NCBI RefSeq assembly: GCF_002091715.1
Contig: NZ_BDAG01000052.1
Span: 1 to 40,863 of the forward strand
Reading direction: 5' to 3'
Length of the DNA stretch: 40,863 bases
Origin: Pseudomonas migulae NBRC 103157
GTDB lineage: Bacteria > Pseudomonadota > Gammaproteobacteria > Pseudomonadales > Pseudomonadaceae
Within the stretch, counting starts at the first letter, position 1. Each line of letters starts with the position of its first letter. Positions 24,102-31,421 of the stretch are shown here, one piece after another. The position numbers and the translations under genes were made by a program. Under the pieces are notes generated by a model. It did no database searches and had not been told where the DNA came from. It saw only the letters and a list, made by a program, of their open reading frames with translations.

Positions 24102-25040
24102 ATGACCTTTTCCTTTGCCGCAAAGGCGTCGCTGTTGCTGCTGTTCCTGGGCAGTACGCTTTATGTGCATTTGCGCGGCAAGGCGCGTTTGCCGGCCCTG
24201 CGTCAGTTCGTCAACCACTCCGCGCTGTTCGCGCCTTATAACGCCTTGATGTACCTGTTCTCCAGCGTGCCCTCCAGGCCTTACCTGGACCGCAGCAAAT
24301 TCCCCGAACTGGACGTGCTGAGGGACAATTGGGAAGTCATTCGCGACGAAGCGATGCACCTGTTCGACGAGGGTTACATTCGCGCCGCCGAGAAAAACAA
24401 CGACGCCGGATTTGGCTCGTTCTTCAAGAAAGGCTGGAAGCGCTTCTACCTCAAGTGGTACGACAAACCCCTGCCATCCGCCGAAGCGCTGTGCCCGAAA
24501 ACCGTGGCCCTCGTCAGCAGCATCCCCAACGTCAAAGGCGCCATGTTTGCGCTGTTGCCCGGCGGCAGTCATCTCAACCCGCACCGCGATCCATTTGCCG
24601 GTTCCTTGCGCTATCACTTGGGGCTGTCGACCCCGAATTCCGACGATTGCCGCATTTTCGTCGACGGTCAGGCGTACGCCTGGCGTGACGGTGAGGATGT
24701 GATGTTCGACGAGACGTATGTGCACTGGGTCAAGAACGAAACCGAGAAGACTCGGGTCATTTTGTTCTGCGACATCGAACGTCCATTGAGCAACCGCATC
24801 ATGACCCGGATCAACCGCTCGATCAGCGGCCTGCTCGGTCGCGCCACGGCACCGCAAAACCTCGACGATGAGCGGGTTGGCGGGATCAACAAGGCTTATG
24901 CCTGGAGCAAGAGTTCCAGTGACAAGGTCAGTGGTGTGGTCAAGCGGTGGAAGCGTCGCAATCCCAAGGCGTATCGCGTGTTGCGGCCGGTGCTGGCGGT
25001 GCTGGTGTTGACGTTGTTGGGGTATTGGTTGTTTGGGTGA
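24102..25040 (+). CDS. lpxO: Lipid A 2-hydroxylase LpxO (aspartyl/asparaginyl beta-hydroxylase fold)
   Basis: A 312-residue Fe(II)/2-oxoglutarate dioxygenase that adds a 2-hydroxyl to a secondary acyl chain of lipid A. A membrane helix at 6-22 and another at the C-terminus (about 293-311) anchor it to the inner membrane. The core has GGSHLNPHRDPFAGSLRYH (153-172; H161 and D163 are probable iron ligands) and YVHWVKNETEKTRVILFCD (206-224; H208 second His, R218 2-oxoglutarate). ATG 24102 follows AGGAG by 6 bases. Pseudomonads have more than one LpxO; which one this is cannot be told here. A terminator follows 15 bases after the stop. Confidence 0.92.
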   Translation: MTFSFAAKASLLLLFLGSTLYVHLRGKARLPALRQFVNHSALFAPYNALMYLFSSVPSRPYLDRSKFPELDVLRDNWEVIRDEAMHLFDEGYIRAAEKNNDAGFGSFFKKGWKRFYLKWYDKPLPSAEALCPKTVALVSSIPNVKGAMFALLPGGSHLNPHRDPFAGSLRYHLGLSTPNSDDCRIFVDGQAYAWRDGEDVMFDETYVHWVKNETEKTRVILFCDIERPLSNRIMTRINRSISGLLGRATAPQNLDDERVGGINKAYAWSKSSSDKVSGVVKRWKRRNPKAYRVLRPVLAVLVLTLLGYWLFG

Positions 25041-25054
25041 TTCGATTGTCAAAT

Positions 25055-25086
25055 GAAAAAACCGCTCCTTTCGAGCGGTTTTTTTT
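25055..25086. terminator. Rho-independent terminator of lpxO
   Basis: AAAAAACCGCTC and GAGCGGTTTTTT form a stem of 12 base pairs with a 5-base loop, followed by a T run of eight. The A run on the left would allow it to work on the other strand too. Confidence 0.95.
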
Positions 25087-25200
25087 GCCCCGGATTTCAT
25101 CGGCGCCCGACGAGCACGTCAGGTTCTTCGCCTTCGATCCCCTTCGCAAGTATTTCCAGAAGGCGTCGCTGACTGTCTCTGAGCACCTTTGGCCAAGTCA

Positions 25201-25230
25201 TTGCAATCCATGTCACCCACTGGTTATAGT
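25201..25230 (+). promoter_or_regulatory. Candidate sigma70 promoter of the EamA leader
   Basis: TTGCAA (25201-25206) and TATAGT (25225-25230) are spaced by 18 bases. The predicted start is near 25237, at a 6-bp hairpin (CGGTGA 25238-25243, TCACCG 25252-25257). This places transcription about 300 bases before the EamA gene at 25545. Confidence 0.5.
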
Positions 25231-25283
25231 CGGCGCTCGGTGATTTCCAACTCACCGTCCACCCCATCAGAAAAGATCAGCCC

Positions 25284-25448
25284 ATGCCTGCATCCCACAT
25301 CAACGCGGTAGTCGATTCAGCGGTCAACGCTGGCGTCGTGCCGTGCGGGAATCAGCAGCCTGCGCAGATCAGTCATTACCCCCCACCTGTCCGTAGCACG
25401 CCGGTGTACGCAGTCGTATCACCGCCGGGCGTTGGCGTTTCGGGCTGA
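25284..25448 (+). CDS. Possible small leader ORF of 54 codons
   Basis: An ATG-started frame encodes MPASHINAVVDSAVNAGV and a proline-rich C-terminal half ending PPGVGVSG. It sits inside the predicted long leader of the EamA transporter. Its binding site is poor (only a GATCAG). It has no family I recognise. The frame ends 96 bases before the EamA ATG; a second frame across 25400-25495 would also read a hydrophobic stretch (RWRFGLISFFLL). Real translation is not shown; this entry records a candidate only. Confidence 0.35.
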   Translation: MPASHINAVVDSAVNAGVVPCGNQQPAQISHYPPPVRSTPVYAVVSPPGVGVSG

Positions 25449-25544
25449 TCAGCTTCTTTTTGCTGTGACCCGTGCCTGCCTGAAAAAACTACTGGATTTC
25501 AGCCTCGGCTGAGTTGGCTTTTTGCCTGACTACAGGTGGTCTTC

Positions 25545-26408
25545 ATGTTTGTCCTTTCGAAAAAATCCGCGCTCGCGGCGGCGTCCACGAGCCTGTTCGT
25601 CCTGCTGTGGAGCAGCGGGGCGATCTTCTCCAAATGGGGGCTGGCCCACGCGTCACCCTTCGCGTTTCTGCTGATTCGCTTTGCCATCGCGCTGTGTGGG
25701 TTGGTGCTGCTGGTGCCGTTGCTCAAGCTGAAATTGCCCAAACGTGGCAAACCGATGCTGTATGCAATGGCCACGGGTGTGGTGTTGTTGGGGGCTTATC
25801 AGATTTTCTATCTGCTGGCCCTGGACCTGAAAGTTACGCCGGGGGTAATGGCCACGATCATGGGCGTGCAGCCGATTCTCACGGTAGTGATCATGGAGCG
25901 GCAGCGCTCAGCCAGCCGGATGTTCGGTCTGACGCTGGGATTGGCGGGCTTGATCATGGTGGTGTATCAGGGCATCGGTCTGGCGGGCATGTCGCTGGCG
26001 GGGATGTTCTTCGGTTTGCTGGCGTTGGCGAGCATGACGTTAGGTTCGATCATGCAAAAGCGCATCACTGATAATCCTCTTGGCACATTGCCTGTGCAGT
26101 ACCTTGCGGGATTGTTGCTGTGCGGGGTCTTCGTGCCGTTTCAGCCCTTTCACTTCGAGCACAGCAGTGGCTTTGTCGTGCCGGTGTTGTGGATGGGGTT
26201 GGTGGTGTCGGTGCTGGCGACGCTGTTGCTTTATCGGCTGATTGCACGGGGTAATCTGGTGAATGTCACCAGTTTGTTCTATTTGGTGCCGGCAGTGACG
26301 GCGGTGATGGATTACCTGTTTTTCGGCAATCGGCTGGCGCTGTTGAGCATGCTTGGGATGGTGTTGATCATTGTTGGCCTGGTGTTTGTTTTTCGTAAGA
26401 CCGGGTGA
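25545..26408 (+). CDS. EamA/DMT family transporter
   Basis: A 287-residue inner-membrane protein with ten predicted helices in two EamA repeats of about 140 residues: first FVLLWSSGAIFSKWGLAHASP and second starting near AGMFFGLLALASMTLGSIMQK. This pattern is usual for drug/metabolite exporters such as YdcZ/RhaT relatives. The substrate is unknown. ATG 25545 is chosen because ACAGGTGG lies 8 bases upstream; a GTG at 25536 overlaps that site. A second EamA gene converges from the other side (26512-27420). The two proteins are not close copies. Confidence 0.88.
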   Translation: MFVLSKKSALAAASTSLFVLLWSSGAIFSKWGLAHASPFAFLLIRFAIALCGLVLLVPLLKLKLPKRGKPMLYAMATGVVLLGAYQIFYLLALDLKVTPGVMATIMGVQPILTVVIMERQRSASRMFGLTLGLAGLIMVVYQGIGLAGMSLAGMFFGLLALASMTLGSIMQKRITDNPLGTLPVQYLAGLLLCGVFVPFQPFHFEHSSGFVVPVLWMGLVVSVLATLLLYRLIARGNLVNVTSLFYLVPAVTAVMDYLFFGNRLALLSMLGMVLIIVGLVFVFRKTG

Positions 26409-26443
26409 AGGGGGGACATATCCATTTTGGGGGGATGGCGGCT

Positions 26444-26491
26444 CCGCTCTTAGAGCGGCCCGCCGCCATCGCGAGCCTGCTCGCGATGGCG
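26444..26491. repeat. Palindromic repeat between convergent EamA genes
   Basis: A 6-bp hairpin (CCGCTC/GAGCGG, 26444-26458) is followed by a perfect 13-bp inverted repeat CGCCATCGCGAGC-CT-GCTCGCGATGGCG (26464-26491). It is a REP-like element of a variant type and may help end both convergent transcripts. Confidence 0.75.
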
Positions 26492-26511
26492 TCATTTGCA
26501 TCACCGCACAA

Positions 26512-27420
26512 CTACCGGACTGCCACCTCAACCTTCTTCATCACTGAAGGTTTCAACACCAACCACAACGCCAGCGCAATCAACACCTCGCCATAAACGT
26601 GCGCCATCGACAGCGGCTCATCCAGCAACAACGCCCCCCACAACACCCCGAACGGTGGAATCAAGAACGTCGTTGTCATCGATTTCAAAGGCCCGATCGA
26701 GCTGAGCAAGCGGAAGTAAACGATGTACGCCAACGCCGTGCAGCCCAGCCCCAACCCCAGCAACGACAACCACACGTCCCAACCACCCCAGCTCGCCGGT
26801 GGCTGGCTGATCACGCTGTAACCGAACAGCGGCAACAGAAACAAGGTCGCCCCAAGCATGCTGCCCAGTGCCGAAAGACGGCTGTCGAGACCACCGGCCT
26901 GATCGAGCCAGCGGCGAGCAAGGAAGCCGGCGAAGCCATAACAGGTGGTGGCGAGCAGGCAAGCGAGGGCGCCCATCAGCAGTTGCAGGTCGAACGCCAC
27001 CGGGCCGGCACGGGTCAGGATGCCCACGCCGAACAGGCCGAGGAATACCCCGCCCAGCTTGGCGGCAGTGAGCCTTTCACTGAAGAACAGCCCGCCGATC
27101 AACACGCCCATCAATGGCGTGGTGGCGTTGAAGATTGCCGAATAACCGGCCGGCAGCACTTGGGCCGCCACGGAATAGAGGGTCGCCGGAATCCCGGAGT
27201 TGATCACCCCGAGCAGCATCACGGTTTTCAGTTTGCCTTTGAAATCCCAGCTGATGCGCATCAGCCCAAGAATCACCAGCAACCCCACCGCCGCAATCGA
27301 GACGCGGAAAAACGCCGTGGGGATGCTGCCAATCACCGGGGCGATGATGCGCATGAACAGAAAGCTCGCACCCCAGATGGCCGCCAGCGACAGTAAACGA
27401 ATGGTATCGACAGGGCTCAC
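26512..27420 (-). CDS. EamA/DMT family transporter
   Basis: A 302-residue inner-membrane protein with ten predicted helices and two EamA domains; AAIWGASFLFMRIIAPVIG opens the first and ALACLLATTCYGFAGFLARR opens the second. These proteins move small metabolites or amino acids outwards; the substrate is not evident. The start is GTG 27420, giving MSPVDTIRLL, preceded by AAGGAG with good spacing. It is 71 bases downstream of the chemoreceptor gene on the same strand, so readthrough is possible. Confidence 0.88.
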   Translation of the reverse strand: MSPVDTIRLLSLAAIWGASFLFMRIIAPVIGSIPTAFFRVSIAAVGLLVILGLMRISWDFKGKLKTVMLLGVINSGIPATLYSVAAQVLPAGYSAIFNATTPLMGVLIGGLFFSERLTAAKLGGVFLGLFGVGILTRAGPVAFDLQLLMGALACLLATTCYGFAGFLARRWLDQAGGLDSRLSALGSMLGATLFLLPLFGYSVISQPPASWGGWDVWLSLLGLGLGCTALAYIVYFRLLSSIGPLKSMTTTFLIPPFGVLWGALLLDEPLSMAHVYGEVLIALALWLVLKPSVMKKVEVAVR

Positions 27421-27491
27421 GGCGCACTCCTTCCTTGATGGGGACGAGAGTGTTGCCGAGAGCCTTGCCTATGGCAACCGAAAAACCGGCA

Positions 27492-29117
27492 TCAAATTAT
27501 GAAGCGCGTTACCAGGCCGTTGAGGTCGACCGCCAGCCGCGACAGTTCCTGGCTGGCGGCGGAAGTCTGAGTGGCACCGGCGGCCGTCTGGGTCGAGAGA
27601 TCGCGAATGTTGACCAGGTTCTGATCGACTTCGCGTGCCACCAGCGCTTGCTGTTCGGCGGCGCTGGCGATGACCAGGTTGCGTTCGTTGATCTGCGAGA
27701 TCGATTCGGTGATTTTCTCCAGGGCGCTGCCGGCACTGTTGGCCCGGCGCAAGGTCTGGCCGGCGTGTTCGGCACTGCTTTGCAACGCGCTGACCGTGGC
27801 CCCGGTGCCGTGCTGGATGTTGTTGATCATCAGCTCGATTTCTTCGGTGGAGTTCTGGGTGCGTTGCGCCAGCGAGCGCACTTCATCGGCGACCACGGCA
27901 AAGCCGCGTCCGGCCTCGCCGGCGCGGGCGGCTTCGATGGCGGCGTTGAGCGCCAGCAGGTTGGTTTGCCCGGCGATCCCGCGAATGACCTCTAGCACCT
28001 TGCTGATGTCCTGCGCCTGAACCGCCAGGCCCTCGGCCCGTTCCGAGGCACCGAGCACTTCGTTGACCAACCCCTGAATCGCGGTGATGGTTTCAGTGAC
28101 CTGCACATGGCCGTGCTTACTGTCCTCGTTCGACGCCTGGGAGGCTTCGGCGCTGGACACGGCATTCGCGGCGACTTCGTCCACCGCAGTGCTCATTTCG
28201 GTGACGGCGGTGGCGGCCATCTCGATCTGATCGTTCTGCTGTTGCAGGCCGCGGGTGCTTTCCTCCATTACCGAACTCATCTCTTCTGCAGCAGACGCCA
28301 GTTGCCGCGCCGAGTCGCTGATGCCGCGAATGGTGGTGCGCAGGTTGTCCTGCATGTCGGCCAGAGCCCCGAGTAATTGCGCGGCTTCGTCCTTGCCCTC
28401 ACTGACAATCTTCCCGCTGAGGTCGCCCGAGGCAATCCGGCGCGCGACGTTCAGCGCTTGATTGATCGGCGCGGTGATGCTGCGCGTCAGCAGCCAGGCC
28501 AGCAGCAATGTAGCGATCAGCGCCGTCACGATGATGCTGCCGACGATCCATTGCGCACGCTGATACATCAATGCAGCCGCGTCGGCGGCGGCCTCGGCGC
28601 CTTGCTGATTGAAACTGATCATCGAGTCCAGCGCCTTATCCAGCACGCTGCCCTGCGGGGCCAGTTCATTGTTGAGACGGGCGTAGGCCTGGTCATTCTG
28701 GCCAGCGTCAATCTGGACGACGATCTGGTCGAGGATCGTCAGGTACTTGGCGACAGCCGCGTTCAGGCTATCGAGCATGGCCCGCTCTTGATCGCTGGAC
28801 AGCAACGTCTTGTGATCGTCGAGGCGTTTGAGCAGTTCCTGGCGTTGGGCGCTGAGGATGCCTTTGCTCTTATCGCGCACGGCGCTTTGGTTATTGGCGA
28901 TCAACCGCAACGATTCCAGGCGGATGGTGGCTATGTTGGCCGCACTGTCGTGGATGCTTTCAATACTCGGCATCCAGGATTCCTCGATGACCGAAGCGCT
29001 CTCGCGCAGGGTCGCCATTTGACCCAGACCGAACAGTCCGACCAGGACCAAAAGGCCGGCCAACACGGCAAAACTCAAGCTCGCGCGCAAACCTATGCGC
29101 ATATTCCTTATAGGCAT
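27492..29117 (-). CDS. Methyl-accepting chemotaxis protein with 4HB sensor domain
   Basis: A 541-residue chemoreceptor. The first membrane helix is at about 12-32 and the second at 190-210; the periplasmic part between them (33-189) is all helical, as in the four-helix bundle (4HB_MCP) class. A HAMP domain (211-263) and the cytoplasmic coiled coil follow, with the CheA/CheW-binding tip EVIRGIAGQTNLLALNAAIE (376-395) and the continuation AARAGEAGRGFAVVADEVR. No C-terminal pentapeptide for CheR is present. GAGGAG lies about 9 bases before ATG 29117. The ligand is unknown, but the promoter overlaps a GntR-type operator (29216-29228). Confidence 0.94.
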   Translation of the reverse strand: MPIRNMRIGLRASLSFAVLAGLLVLVGLFGLGQMATLRESASVIEESWMPSIESIHDSAANIATIRLESLRLIANNQSAVRDKSKGILSAQRQELLKRLDDHKTLLSSDQERAMLDSLNAAVAKYLTILDQIVVQIDAGQNDQAYARLNNELAPQGSVLDKALDSMISFNQQGAEAAADAAALMYQRAQWIVGSIIVTALIATLLLAWLLTRSITAPINQALNVARRIASGDLSGKIVSEGKDEAAQLLGALADMQDNLRTTIRGISDSARQLASAAEEMSSVMEESTRGLQQQNDQIEMAATAVTEMSTAVDEVAANAVSSAEASQASNEDSKHGHVQVTETITAIQGLVNEVLGASERAEGLAVQAQDISKVLEVIRGIAGQTNLLALNAAIEAARAGEAGRGFAVVADEVRSLAQRTQNSTEEIELMINNIQHGTGATVSALQSSAEHAGQTLRRANSAGSALEKITESISQINERNLVIASAAEQQALVAREVDQNLVNIRDLSTQTAAGATQTSAASQELSRLAVDLNGLVTRFII

Positions 29118-29193
29118 CTAATGTGCTCCTCGGGCATTTAGGGGGTAGTCCTCGTGTACCGAGGATCTTGTTTTTAGGCGGGTGAACGCGAGG

Positions 29194-29222
29194 TGTATAT
29201 CAAAGTACTATTATCTTGGTAA
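29194..29222 (-). promoter_or_regulatory. Candidate sigma70 promoter of the chemoreceptor
   Basis: On the minus strand TTACCA (29222-29217) and TATACA (29199-29194) are 17 bases apart. The predicted start near 29187 lies about 70 bases before the ATG. The -35 overlaps the operator at 29216-29228. Confidence 0.55.
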
Positions 29223-29228
29223 GACCAA
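29216..29228. promoter_or_regulatory. Perfect TTGGT-N3-ACCAA operator (GntR/FadR subfamily type)
   Basis: TTGGTAAGACCAA is an exact dyad that equals the core consensus of the PdhR, LldR and GlcC group of GntR regulators, which answer to pyruvate, lactate or glycolate. It overlaps the -35 box of the chemoreceptor promoter, a normal place for a repressor. No GntR gene is in the window. Confidence 0.6.
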
Positions 29229-29381
29229 TCTGCGCGACCTTTGCAGGATGCCGCACTGTCAGGGCAAGGCGAGTAACAAGCCCGACGTAGACGGTCGCAC
29301 GCACGATTGGATCTGAGTGCCAGAGAATCCAAGGCCTGCAGCTGAATCGATTAAGTGTCGGGCGAGTGACTATAAAGTTCC

Positions 29382-29406
29382 TTTACTGACCGAACGGTCG
29401 AGTAAA
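29382..29406. promoter_or_regulatory. Near-palindrome of TetR-operator type upstream of aceK
   Basis: GACCG (29388-29392) and CGGTC (29395-29399) flank AA; outer blocks TTTACT (29382-29387) and AGTAAA (29401-29406) extend the dyad with one extra G on the right. The inner GACCGAACGGTC resembles operators of several TetR regulators. Position just after a TATAAA box suggests control of aceK, which is inferred. Confidence 0.45.
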
Positions 29407-29529
29407 AAAAAGCCAAAAAAAAATCGTCGCTTGAAAAATCCATTTCGATGGCGCGCAGAAATTAGACTTCTCCTGCACCCGGTTCACTGGCTAAGCTCAG
29501 GCCTTCCGAATTCCCGCAGAGGTCTCACC

Positions 29530-31248
29530 ATGCCGCAGCAATGGCCAGCCGCCGACATCGCCCGAATGATCCTCGATGGCTTTGACGATTACCGCGAGCA
29601 TTTCCGGCAAATCACCGACGGCGCCCGGGCGCGCTTCGAGCAGGCCAAGTGGCAGGAGGCGCAAGTCGCCTCGGCGGCGCGGATCAACCTCTACGAAGAA
29701 AAGGTCAGCGAAACGGTCGACCGGCTGCGCATCGCGTTCGACGCCGATACCCTGGATGTCAGCTGCTGGCCGTTGGTCAAAAGTGCCTACATCAGCCTGA
29801 TCGACCTGCGCTTCGACGATGAACTGTCCGAGACCTGGTACAACTCGATCTTCTGCGGGCTGTTCAGCCATGACCTGATCAGCGACGGCTGCATGTTCAT
29901 CCACACCACCCGGCCGAGCCTGCGTCGGGCACGCGCCGCACAGACCCGTACGTACAAGCCTCAGGGCAAGCTGTCCGACATGCTGGCAAGCATTTTTGCC
30001 GACTACCGTTTCAGCGAGGATTACGCCGACCTGGCGGGCGATCTTCGCCGTCTCGAAGCACAACTGCGCGAGAACTTGCCGGATTGGGTCTGCAAAGACC
30101 CGGAACTGAACGTCGAGCTGTTTTCCTCGGTGCTCTATCGCAACAAAGGCGCGTACCTGGTGGGCCGAATTTTCACCCGGGAGGAGCAGTGGCCGCTGGT
30201 GATTCCGCTGCTGCACCGCGAAGGGCGGGGGATTCAGATCGATGCGTTGATCACCGATGAAGCCGATGTGTCGATCATCTTCTCGTTCACCCGTTCGTAC
30301 TTCATGGTCGACGTGCCGGTGCCAGCGGAGTTCATCGGGTTCCTGCGGCGCATTCTGCCGGGCAAGCACATCGCCGAGTTGTACACCTCGATCGGTTTCT
30401 ACAAACACGGTAAATCCGAGTTCTACCGGGCGCTGATCAATCACCTGGCCAACACCGACGACCAGTTCATCATGGCCCCCGGTGTGCGCGGCATGGTCAT
30501 GAGCGTGTTCACCCTGCCGGGGTTCAACACCGTATTCAAAATCATCAAGGACCGTTTCTCGCCGTCGAAAAACGTCGACCGCGCGACGGTGATCGAAAAG
30601 TACCGTCTGGTGAAAAGTGTCGACCGGGTCGGGCGCATGGCCGATACCCAGGAGTTCGCCGACTTCCGTTTCCCGCTGAGCAAGTTCGACCCGGCGTGCC
30701 TGGAAGAATTGCTGGAGGTGGCCGCGTCCACGGTTTCGGTGGAGGGCGACACCGTGTTGATCCGACACTGCTGGACCGAGCGGCGGATGACGCCGTTGAA
30801 CCTGTACCTGGAAAACGCCAACGAGGCGCAGGTGCGCGAGGCGCTGGAAGATTACGGCCTGGCGATCAAGCAACTGGCGGCGGCGAACATCTTTCCGGGC
30901 GACATGCTGCTGAAAAACTTCGGCGTCACCCGTCACGGTCGTGTGGTGTTTTATGACTACGACGAGATCTGCTTCCTGACCGAAGCCAACTTCCGCCACA
31001 TCCCGCAACCGCGCACGCCGGAAGACGAGATGGCGTCCGAACCGTGGTATTCGATCGGGCCGCTGGATGTGTTCCCCGAGGAGTTTCCGCCGTTCCTGTT
31101 CGCCGATGCCGGTCAGCGACGCTTGTTCGATCAGCTGCATGGCGAGTTGTACAACGCCGATTACTGGAAAAGCCTTCAGGAAGCCATTCGCGGCGGCAAG
31201 GTGATCGATGTGTTCCCGTATCGGCGCAAGGGCCTTGATAACGAATAA
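29530..31248 (+). CDS. aceK: Isocitrate dehydrogenase kinase/phosphatase
   Basis: A 572-residue bifunctional enzyme that phosphorylates and dephosphorylates isocitrate dehydrogenase, sending carbon to the glyoxylate shunt or the TCA cycle. The N-terminal regulatory domain runs to about residue 310. The ATP-binding segment APGVRGMVMSVF starts near 316 with K at IIKDRF, and the catalytic segment GDMLLKNFGVTRHG leads to YDYDE (475-479). ATG 29530 (MPQQWPAADIARMIL) has AGAGG upstream; a longer in-frame opening has no likeness to the family. In E. coli aceK follows aceBA; here it stands alone, as is usual in pseudomonads. Confidence 0.95.
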   Translation: MPQQWPAADIARMILDGFDDYREHFRQITDGARARFEQAKWQEAQVASAARINLYEEKVSETVDRLRIAFDADTLDVSCWPLVKSAYISLIDLRFDDELSETWYNSIFCGLFSHDLISDGCMFIHTTRPSLRRARAAQTRTYKPQGKLSDMLASIFADYRFSEDYADLAGDLRRLEAQLRENLPDWVCKDPELNVELFSSVLYRNKGAYLVGRIFTREEQWPLVIPLLHREGRGIQIDALITDEADVSIIFSFTRSYFMVDVPVPAEFIGFLRRILPGKHIAELYTSIGFYKHGKSEFYRALINHLANTDDQFIMAPGVRGMVMSVFTLPGFNTVFKIIKDRFSPSKNVDRATVIEKYRLVKSVDRVGRMADTQEFADFRFPLSKFDPACLEELLEVAASTVSVEGDTVLIRHCWTERRMTPLNLYLENANEAQVREALEDYGLAIKQLAAANIFPGDMLLKNFGVTRHGRVVFYDYDEICFLTEANFRHIPQPRTPEDEMASEPWYSIGPLDVFPEEFPPFLFADAGQRRLFDQLHGELYNADYWKSLQEAIRGGKVIDVFPYRRKGLDNE

Positions 31249-31257
31249 CCCCACACC

Positions 31258-31353
31258 CCTTGTAGGAGCCGGTTTGCTGGCGATGGCGTCCTGACAGGCG
31301 CTCACGATGTGGCTGTCACACTGCCATCGCCAGCAAGCCGGCTCCTACAAGGG
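31258..31353. repeat. REP pair (class B)
   Basis: Inverted cores of the TAGGAGCCGGTTTGCTGGCGATGG type at both ends, beginning CCTTGTAGG and ending CCTACAAGG, around a spacer of about 40 bases. It sits between aceK and hrpA, both on the plus strand. Confidence 0.9.
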
Positions 31354-31421
31354 ATCTCGTTCGTCCCTTAAATCTGCGACAATCCGCCCCCTGCGCCACT
31401 AGACGACTTATTGCGTACCTG

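Larger units (their letters stand above)
25087..25544 (+). other. Long leader and intergenic region upstream of the EamA transporter
   Basis: About 460 bases between the lpxO terminator and the EamA gene. It holds the promoter at 25201-25230, a 5' hairpin (25238-25257), the 54-codon candidate ORF and a small hairpin CAGC-CTCG-GCTG near 25500. No known riboswitch consensus was recognised. The first 110 bases show nothing I can name. Confidence 0.45.
29118..29529. other. Divergent intergenic region between the chemoreceptor and aceK
   Basis: About 410 bases without a gene. It contains the chemoreceptor promoter and operator, a near-palindrome at 29382-29406, two A-runs (29405-29425) and a TATAAA at 29371-29376 that may be a -10 box for aceK, although no good -35 was found. 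The in-frame extension upstream of the aceK ATG is basic and has no family resemblance. Confidence 0.5.

Noticed and set aside
25284..25544. Guanidine, fluoride or manganese riboswitch upstream of the EamA gene
   Set aside because: None of the conserved core sequences I know for these riboswitches could be found in the leader.
25545..27420. The two EamA transporters as a recent inverted duplication
   Set aside because: The proteins differ in length and at most positions; they share only the family fold.
29497..31305. 602-residue open frame opposite aceK
   Set aside because: Antisense to a complete AceK, starting inside a REP pair; histidine- and arginine-rich with no family likeness.
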